A DNA stretch of 64,000 nucleotides from Maratus speciosus. Taxonomy: Eukaryota > Arthropoda > Arachnida > Araneae > Salticidae. Each line of letters opens with the position of its first letter. The stretch's first letter is position 1. The stretch is taken from contig OZ010792.1 in the NCBI GenBank assembly GCA_963932465.1, positions 515,205,100-515,269,099 on the forward strand. The letters run 5' to 3'. The translations under genes were made by a program, and so were the position numbers. The notes beneath the pieces were generated by a model. That model was given only the letters and a program-made list of their open reading frames with translations, was not told where the DNA came from and searched no databases. This document shows, in pieces, positions 34,484 to 64,000 of this stretch.

Positions 34484-36366
34484 ATTCCTCTAGATAGTTT
34501 TAATTAGTTTGAAAAACGTGCTCTTTTAAAAGTATATTAATTAGTTTGAAAGACGTGCTATTTTTAAAGAAGATTTATCGATTTTTAACCGTATCGATCA
34601 CCAGTTTTGTTATTCGATATAGTTGAATTTTATAGAAAATTTTTAGATTTCCTATTTTTCAGATATTTGAAATTTAGCTGTAGAATATGTTCTAAACTTA
34701 GCATTTGTTCTGAAAAGATTTACAGGCTCTTTAAATTTTAACATTTAAGTGGCAACGGTTTAATCGAATGGAAATAATCAAAAGTAAACACAAGTCTCGC
34801 CTGACCAAGGAAAATCTTGAAAACGGTTTTCGAATCGCAGTTGCCAACAAATCTGCAGAAATTGATAAAGAAAAATATACATAAAATAAAAACTGGCATA
34901 TTTTTTACCTCACTACAAAAATTGAATAAGTCAGAAAAGCTTATAATAACCAGAAATTTTATAATAACCATCTACATAACTATTAAATACTGCTAATATT
35001 TGCATTGAATAAAATTATTAATAGTTGCATTTAACATTATACTAATAACATTGGTTAAAATGAATAAATACATATTAATTTTTAGTATGTACACTAAAAC
35101 CTCTGAATAGCGGATACCACGGAATTTGTCCGCTATTCAAAGTTAAAAAAGATAGATATATATATAGGTGTTTGGAATTTAAAGAGTGTCCATTATGGAA
35201 GTTTTACTGTGTTAGTAAATCATTATAATATAAAGATATATGGCTGCAAGCAAGTAAGTGCGGCCTCACGAGTTCAATTCTCAACCAGATTTTGGTTCTT
35301 ACAGAAATTTAGTGATTACCACTCCTCTAAAGAATACATATGTAATCTCCGGAATGCACGAAGAACTAGCTTATCTTCGATTTAAAAGTATACAACGTAT
35401 ATCTTTAAAAAGTCTGCAAAAGCCAGGGCTTAATCTAAGCCCCTCTGTCCGGCTCGCGGACGGGCTTTGTAGAACATCAAAATTATAATTATCTTTATCC
35501 TACGTTCCAAAGCTGCATTTTTAAAAATGAGTTTTCACGTATATAGACATTATCAAAGTGATCATTAATAAAGATTCTGTATTTTGTCCTTGCGGACATA
35601 TACTCTGAAAATGGCTGTACTGTAATGTCTTTCATGCATAAGATGCAATATTTTTTTTTTTTTTTTAAATATTTTAACTGTCAGTATTTTCCTCAGAAAT
35701 TGAGTCGGGGCAGACCGCGTCTAGGTTCCCCCCAACCCAACCTTCTAGAGATCAAAGTGCAGCTAGTAATAATGATAAATGTAAAAAATAAAATAAAATA
35801 AAAATAAATAAATTAAAATGCTTTCATTAAAATTCACAGAGATGTAGAAAAAAAATATTTTTTTAATACACTAAAAGGTAGAAATGGCAATTTCGCCAAA
35901 TTAGCCAGCTATCACCAAATTGAATTCATATATGGCAACTTATTTTTGTCGCCAAATTTTGCGGTATTTTGTCAAGACGGCCAAAATTTGGCGCTATTGT
36001 GGTAAGCCTGCCATTAGTACTTTTCAGCAAATACTCACTGTTGAAGCTGATACTGATTTATCCATAGGAAATCAACCGTCCCCCCCCCCCCACACACACA
36101 CACACATAAGCCATCCTTAAGGATTGAATAAAAAAAAAAAAAAGAACAATGTCCAAATGAGTCACAGGATTTGACTGTCACATACAAATATAAATTGTCA
36201 GCTAAAAGAAGGCATATAATGATACATCCATTCACATCGCAATTTAAGAAGTGTCTCATACGATGTCATTGAATTCCATCATAAGTTTCAAATTTATTAT
36301 AACAAAATGTTTAATTCTAAATTATTTCTGAATTTTATATGAATATTATTATTTAAAATTTTTCAG
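34484..36366. other. Stretch just upstream of the first visible gene exon
   Basis: It is A+T-rich with a pogo-like MITE at 35092-35209, a short poly(T) at 35650-35667, and C and CA runs at 36080-36107. The words AATTTCGCCAAATTAGCC and CCAAAATTTGGCG (35888-35995) may be remains of another transposon end. I looked here for a first exon of the transgelin-like gene (an ATG, a short basic or Ala-rich reading and a phase-0 donor) and found none. The ORF at 35258-35488 is not similar to the family. Confidence 0.5.
35092..35209. mobile_element. 118-bp pogo-like MITE
   Basis: The left end reads CACTAAAACCTCTGAATAGC and the right end, on the minus strand, CAGTAAAACTTCCATAATGG. Flanks are TA-like (GTA on the left, TGT on the right). 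This is a tiny internally deleted Tigger-type element. Confidence 0.6.
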
Positions 36367-55044
<18,678 letters not shown>

Positions 55045-55545
55045 AAAGGCTAAAGAAAGACTATCTTGCGATTATTTTATGTGTGACACATTTAAGTTAT
55101 CTCCAAAATAGTGACTTGTCTATTTTTTAAAATGTGATTCAAAGGTAAATGTTTGTGTTCAATATCGGATTTTCTTTTGTTTAATTTAAATAAGAATATC
55201 CTTTCTAAAAAGTAAAATTGCTTTTTATTCAATACACTACAGAAATAGTAGTGCATCTTTGTTGAAGTGAAATATTAAAACTTTATATTAACATTAACAT
55301 CTGAGATGAAATATTTGTTTCAAATATTTCACCTCACTTGAGACAGCAAACGATAATTCCCTATTCCATCCTCAAAAGTTATTTTGCTAACATAAGCATC
55401 CACCTCCTCCAATCAAGAAATATTTTTGCACATTGGAGAGAACAAAAATATCCATTCCAACTGCCTATTCGAAGTACTATTTGTTATTTGATATTTGTAC
55501 TATAATGTAATTTTAATAAAAATCTGCCTCAAATTGTCTTGTTTA
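55045..55545 (+). promoter_or_regulatory. 3' untranslated region and poly(A) signal of the transgelin-like gene
   Basis: A canonical AATAAA lies at 55515-55520, about 470 bases after the stop, followed by a T-rich, GT-containing stretch (TTGTCTTGTTTATTATT). This is the best candidate for the transcript end. The intervening sequence has no other coding feature. Confidence 0.65.
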
Positions 55546-56343
55546 TTATTATTTTATGTAGTATAATGAAATTAATTAAACCTCATGAACTTTTAAACTG
55601 TTTTTAATTTTTTCATATTGATGTGAAAACGTGATTTTGGACAAATATTGTGTGGCATTTAACCCTTTACTTTGTGGTATACCATATCTGATACATACCA
55701 GTAAATGCTAAATATTGATTTGTGTCATAGATTTACACAAAACAAACTTTATTCTATATCAGGAGTAATTAGACTTATCAAATGACACCAGTTATGACAC
55801 ATATATTTGATGACACTTTTATGCTAATTAATACATTTTGTTTTACAAAAGGTAATTAATAGTAATCAGGTGTTAGACACAATATTCCTTTTCTATTTTC
55901 ATTTATAAAAATATAAAAAAGGGTACTTTGTTAACATAAGGTTCTCATTAATTTGTGTGGGTTTTGTGCCATGATTTACTTTGTGATAAAAAGTAATTCA
56001 AACAATGTATCAAGGTAGCATAACTTCTTGACATAGATTGGTAGATTTATTGTCCTTCCCTGTCTTATAATGCTATCCAGTAAAATGATCAAATAAAGAA
56101 AGAGCAAACAAATAGACACCTTTCACACTCACACATTGTAATTTACATGAAATTTGGAATCCAATTGAATCAGTCATTTTAAAACTACACAAATCTAGGT
56201 TTTTTCGAAATGCACTTTTAGGTAGATTTCGTAAGAAATACTACCTATTGCAGTCGTTACCATGGTGCGACTTTTGAAAAATTCCTTCATAACTTTTCAT
56301 TATAGGACCCCAGGAACCCAAAACCACCCCCACCTAAAAAGTT

Positions 56344-56374
<31 letters not shown>

Positions 56375-58547
56375 GTACTAAATTTTGTCTGCACGATAAA
56401 AGTCACAATTATGCTCGGATCGTCTTCAAACTCGCCAACAACTTTGAGATGACTAATATCTCGGCGGGGATTGAAAATGGACAAAATCGGCCCAAGGGAA
56501 TGGAAATGGGGAGGGTTCAAAATTTTGAATACCGTCTTAACATGATTCTGATAAAACCAGCTCTTACACAACAATGACAGGAAAAAAAATATATTTTTCG
56601 TTATAGCAGTTGCCAACAATTAAAAAAAAAAAGCAATAAAATTAATTCTCACACAACAATTGTTTTTCTATTGCAAGATCTTCACGTGTAAAAATAAATT
56701 AAATAAACAGTTTAACGAATTGAAAACAAATTGAATATTACGTCATAAGTTTTTTCGAGCAAGATTTCTGCATGAAAACTCAAAATGAAATAAATAGTTT
56801 GACGAATTAAAAACAAAACAAACAAACAAAAAAATATATATTGCGTCATATTGGAAATAAAATGGACTTCAGCAGGTGAATATGTAACATCATGTGAGTT
56901 TGAAGAAACGTATTAAAACATGATAAAAACCCGACTATGGAAATATTAACTTATTTTAACATTTTGAGGTTCTCTGAATTTGCTTTAGCTATTTTTTAAA
57001 CCTATTCCATATACATGCTGTGTGTATTCGTGTATATTAGAATTTTCACAAAATATTTAGCTCCCTAGAGCTCATTCTTAGTGAAGGAACTGGGTTTATC
57101 TCTAATCTTGATTTAAGTTTTGTTGGTAGTACTTAACTTCGAAATCTACCTCTGCCTGTAGGCCCGAGCCGGCAGAGATTTTTTTTTGTTTCAAACATGT
57201 CCTTGAAGATAGGTTTACACATATGGGGAAAAATTACTTGCTCAAAAATTCACCATCAACCTCAATTGTGAAATAAGAGAACTTAAGTCATTTAATTTGC
57301 AGACTTCAGCTACCATCAATTTTGAATATTAATCACCTTCTTGGGGCCTTTGTTGCAGCTTCATTAAAAACTGTCCTATTCTGTTGCAATTTTCTTCAAC
57401 CCTACAAACATAGTTTCAGTGTCTTCCAGTTACTTTAAAACCACAAAAAAATTTTCTTATACCCAACTACATTCCTGTTAAGATCCTTTTCTTTATACCT
57501 CAGCTACCACATTTTTCAAACATTAATCTCCTTTTTCAGCATCAACTTATGTCTACTCACTACAGCCATAAATTAAAAATCGCATTACTTTAACTTTAGA
57601 TAAGGGATTTCATCCGTTTATTAAACATTGTGTTAATGCTAACAGTAATTCATGAAATTTACAAGAGGAGTGGGTATCATCCCCCGCTTGGGGAAGCATT
57701 CTTTTCTCGGGTTTGAGGGCCCAATTTCAACGGGATTTGCTTCCTACAATTATAATTCAGCTACTTTCTGTATTATGAAATTTTATCTTAGACTTTAGTT
57801 ACCAACATTTTCTAGCATTAATGGTGCATTCGTTTTTTTGATTCTATGGGCTTGATTCCTACAAGGTTTGGCTCACTTAACTTGGTTTTCGATCGTCTCT
57901 GGCACGTGCGGGACACTTCTGGTAAATGCTGCCATAGGTAGTGGGGACACAGATTACAGGTTCATTTGGAAAGAAGTTTGTTAGGAACACACTAGACGCT
58001 GCAGAAGGCAATGGGTCTTCTGAAATTAGGTTCATTTAAAAGTATTTCCAAAGATATAAAATCATACAAACTTGAGTTTTGTTTAAGTTTATTATTTACA
58101 AACCCCAGGCGAGTCTGCTGGTAATATATATTTTATTACTTGAATTTCATTTTACATTTTTTAAAATATTAAATAATGGATATCAGGGTAATTTATTTAT
58201 AGTTCTTATATGAATATTTTTCTTTCTTTTTCTTTTATTTTTCATGCAAAAGAAAGACAAACTTTTCTTTCTGACACACACACATCTATATATTCTCGAT
58301 AATGGACAGAAAATATAACAAAAATTGTAGATCAGCTCAATTTATTTAACTGATAATTACATGCAAAATATTTTAAATATTAAATTATCATTACTATTTC
58401 TTTTAATATTGTTCAGTGTTAAATTTTATTAATTATAAAGCATTCAAATAATACTAATCATAAAATTAAAATCATATAACTTCTCCTCCTAATAAAATAT
58501 GTCATTATTTAAATAAATTATCGCCAAAAATATCACAGAAGTTCTTT
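55546..58547. other. Long A+T-rich intergenic stretch downstream of the gene
   Basis: No gene, RNA or clear transposon ends are seen. The only structured part is 56340-56460, an (AT)n/(GTAT)n tract followed by a module like GCACGATAAAAGTCACAATT and then CGGATCGTCTTCAAAC, which resembles the repeat modules of families A-E. The ORFs at 56287-56619 and 56365-56577 are unsupported. G+C-richer spots near 57660 and 57900 have no reading frame. Confidence 0.45.
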
Positions 58548-58631
58548 TGCCGGGCATTGGATTCGAACCTGCATTCCCTACAAAAAATCAGGGCTTTAAA
58601 CGTGTGCCTTAGACCGCTCTGCCACCAGGAA
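58548..58631 (-). pseudogene. tRNA-Leu-like sequence, probably a pseudogene or SINE head
   Basis: On the minus strand an 84-base segment has an A box TGGCAGAGCGGTCTAAGGC and a B box GGTTCGAATCC at the expected spacing, and the length of a class II (Leu/Ser-type) tRNA. An anticodon-loop-like TTTAAAG could present UAA. Acceptor pairing is about 5 of 7, and the anticodon and T stems are poor. I therefore doubt that it is functional. Internal polymerase III promoter boxes are intact, as in tRNA-derived SINEs. Confidence 0.5.
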
Positions 58632-59911
58632 CTCATTCTGCTTTCTTCTAAATTGAAGAACTCAAAAAAGAGTTTTGGCACATGTGCATATGCTCAAAAA
58701 ATCAATACTTACAGAAATAGGTTTGTGTTTTAATATATATGATGATCTAAGAAATATAATGAACACAAAAAGTTCTTGAAAAATCTAGCATTTGTGTGTA
58801 CCACAATTTTTAGTGATTTCTAAAATATTTTTAATCTGTGACTTACGTAAATTTTGAAATGACTGCTTCAATTTCTCAATAAAACGAGTTAATAAGAGAA
58901 TTACTTAGTTTTAGAAAGGCTATTAGGTCATTTTCTTGAACAGTTTTGACAAACTATAAAAATGCAATGAAATAACATGCAATGCAATTGAACGCAATGA
59001 AATAATTTTATTTTTGCAGCAGTAAAGTTGTGACTGTATGAATTATTATTTTCTACCTGGTAGTTTTAAAATATAAACAAACAAATAATGGGTGGATGAT
59101 TATAATTACATTTCTTCCATGTACAAAAAACAAATGCTCAATGAAATATTTATAAAAGCTGCAAAAGCCACGTAATTTTAATCTAAGCCAAAAAAAAAAA
59201 AAAATAAATAAAAAGTAAAAATTTGACAGTGAGTGGAATAATCCTAAAAATGAATACTAAAGACAAATAAATTTGCAAATATTTTTACATTACTCTTAAT
59301 TTAAACAAACAAACCAGAAAAGTTAAAGGACTGTTGAAAATTCATGAAATTCATTGACATGTTTAATTTCGATTATAAATAAAGTGTTAAACAATTATTT
59401 TAACATAAGAAATATGTTTTACATTTTTTTCATGATAAGTTGCTGTACACAGAATTCTGCATGAGAAGGATAAAACAAGAAAATAGACAGTGCATGGATG
59501 TATATACAGGCAAAGTTCTTTAATCTGCACAAGTTAGGACCAAAGTTTGTGCAGATTATAGAGTATTGTGGATGAGTCATTTTCTTATTTTTGGACATTT
59601 GAATACCATATTCAGTATAACAAGAAATAAATGTGAAATCTAACAATTTAATATGCTATCTCAAAAATGTAAATTTTCAAGTTATTTTATTAAAGAAATG
59701 ATATATATATATTTGAAGAGCAAATAATTACAATGATAATGAACGACAAGCATTTTTGACATCATCCAATGTCACAATGATGTTTTTCTTTTATATAGCT
59801 AATAAGCATCCCAATTTTTTTCCCACAAGTGTTAGCCAAAGCCAATTAAATGCAGGTAATTCCCCACATGCATTGTGAGCTCTACCCAGTGCATGTGGTC
59901 CATCATATATA
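58632..59911. other. A+T-rich stretch without gene
   Basis: Nothing recognisable apart from a poly(A) run near 59188-59203 and an (AT)n run at 59701-59712. The ORF at 59419-59646 is low-complexity. Confidence 0.5.
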
Positions 59912-60300
59912 TATGTAACGATATCGCGAGCATTCCAGAACCTGTAGATTAGTCGCGGCCCGTTCCTTTCCCGGCTGGCGAACGTACTGCCGGGTTTAAG
60001 ATGTAAGGACATCTTGAGGTGACATTACTTGTGGAATAATTGGACTCGGGAACCTTTTGGTGGATGGAACTGATTTATTTTGTGCTCCATCGTACAATCC
60101 GATCGCGAGTCCGGTCGAGGTCCTCGAGACCTTTACGTGATGATTTCAGGAGCTACATTGGCATGGGTTTTACAGGCTTCTCAAAATTGCAAATTCTCCC
60201 GTTTTTGGTGCGGGTTTTAGTTAATATCTTGGTGCTTGTCATATTTTCCAGCAGATGGCATAATTGTAAATTTGGGAAGAAAATTTCTTTAATTGGTTGA
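59912..60300 (+). repeat. G+C-richer island, possible LTR remnant
   Basis: The segment starts TGTAACGATATCGCGAGC after an (AT)n run and contains CpG-rich words such as TAGTCGCGGCCCG and GATCGCGAGTCCGGTCG, unlike the A+T-rich surroundings. This resembles the start of an LTR (TG..), but I could not find the matching end or a second copy. Confidence 0.3.
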
Positions 60301-61499
60301 TTAGCTTTTGATTGATTGCCCAGGCTCAGATGCCAGACCTAAGCTTGGCCGGCCCAGGAATCGGCTAACCACAACTGAATGAGAATATTCTGAACGTCAG
60401 CATTTTTACTCTTAACCCCCTCACTGACAAGCCCGTGTTAATACGTTCACTAAACTCCAGGCTTCACAGCAATACAAGCAATAGTTAAAGTAATATAATT
60501 CTATTGATTTAATGTATTTTTAATACATTGAACAATGATTAATACTTCCAAGGATTGCATTCATATTCGTTGTTAAGTTTTTTTTATAAAATGTTCAAAG
60601 AATCATTTTTTTTTAGCATTTAAAACAAAATTCAGAGAAAACAATATTACAATTTTGCCCTTTTTCAAGACAGTTGGAGGGTTAAAGATCGTCCGAAAAT
60701 GATATCTGAAAGTAATAAGATGTATTGCTGGGAAACAAAGTTACAAGGGGTAAAACAGGTTTTAGCATGAGATTTAAAGTTAGGAGAAAGAAACTTCTGA
60801 TTTTAATTTAAATTTTTTGAAATTAATTTGGAATTTTAAAGGGTTTTATCCTTTCATATATATATATATATATATATTTTGGAGCATTTTCTGCAAGAAA
60901 GTATATTAAAAATGCTTAAAAAGCAGAAATTATGCACAAAATAAGAAAAATAACCAATAGAAGCAATTTTCACCATATTTTTTTTTTGTAATATGGACGG
61001 TTCTGACGCGAATGCCAAAACCATTGAATAGACATTGTGGCTGCATCCCTTCATCCAGTTTTTTTCAGCTTCTCAACTCTCTGTAAAATTGTCAGAGATA
61101 TAAAGGGCATTTTTTAGCTGCTGAACAAATTGCATTATCATAAGTACATTCTCTTTCATCTATTTTGCACGTATATTTGTGCAAACGGTAAAATCAATAT
61201 TAATTGTATGGTGATACGTGAACCGTAAATGTATATATTCGTAAACATCAATCTACAAGTGTGCTTCGTGCCAGATTAGCAACACAAATAAAGAGAAGGG
61301 CTCTTGGTGACATTGCTAGGATGCACAAAAAGGTGAACTTTCATCGGCGATTTGCACTATGAAATTTACTCAAATGAAAATAGTAATCAATGAAAAACAT
61401 TAAGACATGGCATGTGTATTCATCTTACAATCAGAATGTCCTGCTACCCTAAGTGTATTCCATAATGCCGTTTGGTTTTTACTGGTATATAAAAATGTA
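60301..61499. other. A+T-rich stretch without gene
   Basis: An (AT)n run lies at 60858-60879. No coding, RNA or paired repeat ends are visible. Confidence 0.5.
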
Positions 61500-61500
61500 T

Positions 61501-61655
61501 ACCGGAGTTACCAAGTCTCTGGCTTTTTGCACACCACTATTATCTTAGAACATTTGGGCGATTTAAAAGAATAACATTTTCTCTAATTAAATAAAAGAAC
61601 ATTTTCTGTATTAAAATACTGGTATCCAAAAAGCCAGACACTTGGCAGCTGTGGT
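61501..61655. mobile_element. 155-bp MITE with CCAAGT(C/G)TCTGGCTTTTTG ends
   Basis: The left end reads ACCGGAGTTACCAAGTCTCT and the right end, on the minus strand, ACCACAGCTGCCAAGTGTCT; both continue GGCTTTTTG. The flanks are TAT and ATA, consistent with a TA-type target. The interior is A+T-rich. Confidence 0.6.
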
Positions 61656-61708
61656 ATACATATGTTTAAAAATTTAGATGTTTAATTTATGTACTTTAAC
61701 TATCTTTT

Positions 61709-62100
61709 CAGGGGTCAATGCAGGATTTTATTCTTGGGGCCCGTTTGTTGACAATTTAAAGTTATTTTTGTGAATTTTATTATATTTTTGTGAAAAGTAA
61801 CATTATGTAACGAAAGTTGAAATCCAGTTACTCAAATTCGAACCAAGAATTTATTAACAAAAACTCCTTTAAATCTCCTTGCTAAAGTTTTTTGTTTTTC
61901 GTGACCTGGTTTTATTTACAAATTACACATTTTAAAACAGTTTTTATGAAAAATAATGTTATGAAGGGGTCCTATTTTATTAAAAGGAATTTTGTGAAGG
62001 TGCCCATTTTATTAAATTTATTTTTGTGAAGGGGCCTATTTTATTAATTTTTGTGAAAGGGCCCTAAATAGACCCCAAATTTTGCCTTGATCGACGCCTG
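61709..62100. mobile_element. hAT-like element with CAGG(G/C)GTC ends and GGGGCC repeats
   Basis: The left end reads CAGGGGTCAATGCAGGATTT and the right end, on the minus strand, CAGGCGTCGATCAAGGCAAA. The words GTGAA(G/A)GGGCC and ATTTTATTAA recur with about 40-bp spacing near the right end. It resembles the material at 37870-38240. T-rich flanks hide any 8-bp duplication. Confidence 0.5.
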
Positions 62101-62790
62101 TTTTTTTATTGCTTCTTTTGAAAATTCCTATTTGGATCAAGAAATTGTGAATTTGTTTCACTCTTTAACTGCTTACATTTTCTAAGAAACACAGATTTTA
62201 GAAAATTGAAGTTATGGCGGCGTTAATTTTCAATCCTTGACTGTAATACATTTTAATAAACAAAGAATTTATTATCATAGGAGGAGAAAGAGCTTTTAAC
62301 TTTCTGTACAAAATTTGCAATAATTGCTATTTCTGCACATGTAATTGTAAAATACAGGTAATATGTAATTGTACATTATAGTACACAGTTAAATTTTATT
62401 TAACAAGAAAAATGATTTTGCGAAATAATGCCAGATTTAGCCATACTGCTATAGAAGGAAATCTTTCAGGGAGGGTTTTTGAAGGAAAAATGACCTGAAT
62501 TACTATTCTCATAAAAAGAGAAGCTGAAAATATTGCAGTCCACTTTGCCCAGACTGCGTTGGTTTCTAAACCTCCAGTTTTTATATAAAAAGGTTGTCTA
62601 ATTATGTCACGTAAGTTGTTTATCATAGCTTATTTAGTAGAGCTTAAACGAAAGTTTTCAGGCTTGGCTTATGGCCTGGACACATTTTCATTCAGTTTGA
62701 AGTATAGGTGACTTTTTTCAAAATATTATAGGAAATATTTAGCCAGTGTTTTTCGACAGGAATCACTGTCTCATTTAATGCCCATATTAC
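62101..62790. other. A+T-rich stretch without gene
   Basis: The ORF at 62396-62626 on the minus strand has no recognisable domain. No repeats with paired ends were seen. Confidence 0.5.
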
Positions 62791-63316
62791 ACTTAAATTT
62801 TCTTATACCAATATTTCAGGCATTATAGTAGCTATTAGTATAGACACTTTTTTCATATCTGTTTAACATTAATATATAAAGATTCATGACACTTAATTTT
62901 CATTTAAAAAAATCTTTTATCTTGCTTTTTGTACATATTAAAATCGAAATTTATAATTTACATTCTCTTTACTTTTCATAAAAAACAAAAACACATTTCT
63001 TTATTTAAACGAAAATATATTCCGGTAGATCTTTAAAATTATGCTATTTACCAATATATAATGCATTGTCCAATACTCTTTGGCACTTCTCTGAAAAAAC
63101 GTTTTCATCCCTTCTGGGACTTCTTCAGTGAAAAGTAAAGATAATGTAAATTATAAATTTCGATTTTAATATGTACAAAAAGCAAGATAAAAGATTTTTT
63201 AAAATGAAAATTAAGTGTCATGAGTCTTTATATATTAATGTTAAACAGATATGAAAAAAGTGTCTATACTAATGGCTACTATAATGCCTGAAATATTGGT
63301 ATAAGAAAATTTAAGT
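62791..63316. mobile_element. 526-bp fold-back with 188-bp arms and a PLE-like centre
   Basis: The arm 62791-62978 (ACTTAAATTTTCTTATACCA onward) is an almost perfect inverse of 63130-63316. The 151-bp centre contains, on the minus strand, a CTGAAGA..GTCCC..GGGAT..GAAA hammerhead-like core immediately inside the right arm. This resembles the motif in the Penelope-like element starting about 120 bp further right. Confidence 0.7.
63103..63128 (-). ncRNA. Hammerhead-ribozyme-like core in the fold-back centre
   Basis: On the minus strand the order is CTGAAGA, A, stem GTCCC/GGGAT with loop AGAA, then GAAAACG. CUGANGA and GAAA are the conserved core elements, and N7 is free in the known consensus. 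I could not complete stem I or a cleavage triplet, so activity is unproven. Confidence 0.4.
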
Positions 63317-63438
63317 ATTATAGGAAATATAGGAATTTTTATTTATATGTAAATACACCTAAACATGTTTTAATATAAAAAGCAGAAAAACCAACGTTTA
63401 AAATGCACAAATAATATATGAAAAGCAGCAAACAGCTG

Positions 63439-63469
63439 TTTCGAATCTACTAGCGAGATTCTTCTTCAG
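63439..63469 (-). ncRNA. Hammerhead-ribozyme-like core in the PLE terminal region
   Basis: On the minus strand CTGAAGA is followed by a stem GAATCT/AGATTC with a seven-base loop and then directly by GAAA and CAGC..GCTG, a possible stem III. The stem is perfect although its sequence differs from the copy at 63103-63128, as expected if pairing is under constraint. The base before the predicted cleavage point is C, not the canonical U, and stem I is not evident. Confidence 0.45.
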
Positions 63470-63533
63470 TGCAAAAGGAACAGCGTGCTAGAAAAAGCAA
63501 GGCTGAGCAAAATCATAGACAGAGACGCGCTGG

Positions 63534-63577
63534 CTTTTATACCCTATGCGGGTGGCGAAGGCGCCGAAACAACCAAT
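63534..63577 (-). promoter_or_regulatory. CCAAT and TATA boxes in the PLE terminal region
   Basis: On the minus strand ATTGG (63573-63577) precedes GGGTATAAAAGCC (TATA core at 63534-63541) by about 30 bases. The segment is G+C-richer than its surroundings. The boxes point leftwards, the same direction as the PLE ORF, so a tandem downstream element copy could be driven from here. Confidence 0.5.
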
Positions 63578-63660
63578 GAGAGAGAAGCAGTGGAAACGAC
63601 TGGATGGACAAGTAGCGACATCTACCGGAGAAGTAGAGAAAAGAAACCAAAAAAGGGGGA

Positions 63661-63999
63661 TTAAATTAACGCTTTCCAAATACTTGGAAAATCAGGAGTA
63701 CTAGATAAGTCATTGACTAAAGAGTGAGAATTTTTAATGATATGGTAAGCTTCCCAAAAATCAAGATCAAGGTTAGAAGAACATTTTTGGATAATGATGG
63801 CTGAGGAAAAATCGAACCTATGTTGAGAAGACCAAGAATGTTGAGCAATAGAAGAACGTTTGAGCTCCTGATTTTTAACATAACCTTCATGCTCTTTTAA
63901 ACGAAATCTAAGAGCACGTTTAGTCTGACCAATATAAGAAAGACCACACTGACAAGAGATCTGGTAAATGCCCCAATTATCTAGGCGATCAACGGGGTG
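63661..63999 (-). CDS. Penelope-like element ORF, GIY-YIG endonuclease end (partial)
   Basis: An open frame enters from the right edge of the window and ends with TAA at 63661-63663, giving 112 residues. It contains GIYQISCQCGLSYIGQT and KRALRFRLKEHE, the GIY..YIG core and the conserved Arg and Glu-containing helix of GIY-YIG nucleases. AIIIQKCSSNLDLDFWEAYH follows, with the Glu of the catalytic helix. A Cys pair (C-x-C) inside the GIY-YIG motif and the C-terminal position fit the endonuclease of Penelope-like retroelements, which nicks target DNA for reverse transcription. No stop or shift is seen, so this part may be recent. The longer reading at 63488-63679 on this strand is unrelated. Confidence 0.82.
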   Translation of the reverse strand, partial: HPVDRLDNWGIYQISCQCGLSYIGQTKRALRFRLKEHEGYVKNQELKRSSIAQHSWSSQHRFDFSSAIIIQKCSSNLDLDFWEAYHIIKNSHSLVNDLSSTPDFPSIWKALI

Positions 64000-64000
64000 T

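Larger units (their letters stand above)
63396..64000 (-). mobile_element. Penelope-like element, 3' part of ORF and terminal region
   Basis: The minus strand reads a GIY-YIG endonuclease domain (see the CDS entry), a stop, about 100 bp of spacer, a CCAAT box, a TATA box and a hammerhead-like core. A promoter and hammerhead motif in the terminal repeat (pseudo-LTR) that follows the ORF are known properties of Penelope-like elements. The reverse transcriptase part would lie beyond the right edge of the window. Confidence 0.75.

Noticed and set aside
35258..35488. ORF just upstream of the first visible transgelin exon as its first exon
   Set aside because: The reading has no similarity to the N-terminus of calponin-family proteins and no suitable phase-0 donor leading to 36367.
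59912..60300. Full solo LTR
   Set aside because: Only the TGTAACG start and base composition suggest it. No matching CA end or target duplication was found, so it is listed only as a low-confidence repeat.
60040..60300. 86-residue ORF in the G+C-richer island
   Set aside because: No recognisable domain, and the residues continue into A+T-rich DNA without codon bias.

Overview
The window reads as a repeat-choked piece of an invertebrate nuclear genome, most likely an arthropod and plausibly a chelicerate such as a spider. The grounds are a calponin-family muscle gene with multi-kilobase introns, A+T-rich noncoding DNA (judged by eye, not counted), dense hAT, Tc1/mariner, pogo/Tigger and piggyBac-type DNA elements, a Ty3/Gypsy-like retroelement and a Penelope-like element. 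Nothing here is bacterial. The taxonomic guess is an inference.

The only host gene I can support is a transgelin / muscle protein 20 / calponin-type gene on the + strand. Four coding exons are visible (36367-36509, 41580-41682, 50418-50525, 54874-55044) with consistent splice sites and reading phase. They encode the last 174 residues: a CH domain followed by one calponin repeat. A poly(A) signal lies at 55515-55520. The initiator exon was not found; it probably lies in the repeat-rich DNA upstream or outside the window.

Layout: 1-9540 holds a pogo-like MITE, several copies of a tandem-repeat element with a terminal hairpin, a 2.7 kb fold-back and a hAT element. 9957-16585 holds two composite hAT-like elements that contain pogo-like, Tc1 and mariner-derived pieces, plus a perfect 62-bp palindrome. 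16791-23076 holds a hAT MITE and another hAT with a 4.9 kb pogo/Tigger element nested inside, whose decayed transposase is recognisable. 23852-34483 is a series of TIR and fold-back elements, including a 4.1 kb giant inverted repeat of about 150-bp units. 36367-55044 is the gene. Intron 2 carries a Ty3/Gypsy-like gag-pol broken by a 188-bp hAT MITE. Intron 3 carries a TTAA-flanked piggyBac-type element with other elements nested inside it. 55545-64000 is mostly empty A+T-rich DNA with MITEs, a degenerate tRNA-like sequence, PLE-derived fold-backs and, at the right edge, the 3' part of a Penelope-like element with a GIY-YIG endonuclease domain.

Two patterns stand out. First, at least five repeat families of unrelated sequence share one order of parts: a hairpin, then a GTCT- or GTAC-type microsatellite, then a short similar module that is often multiplied in tandem. 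Second, hammerhead-ribozyme-like cores occur in the Penelope-like element and in two fold-back structures near it. All alignments were done by eye.
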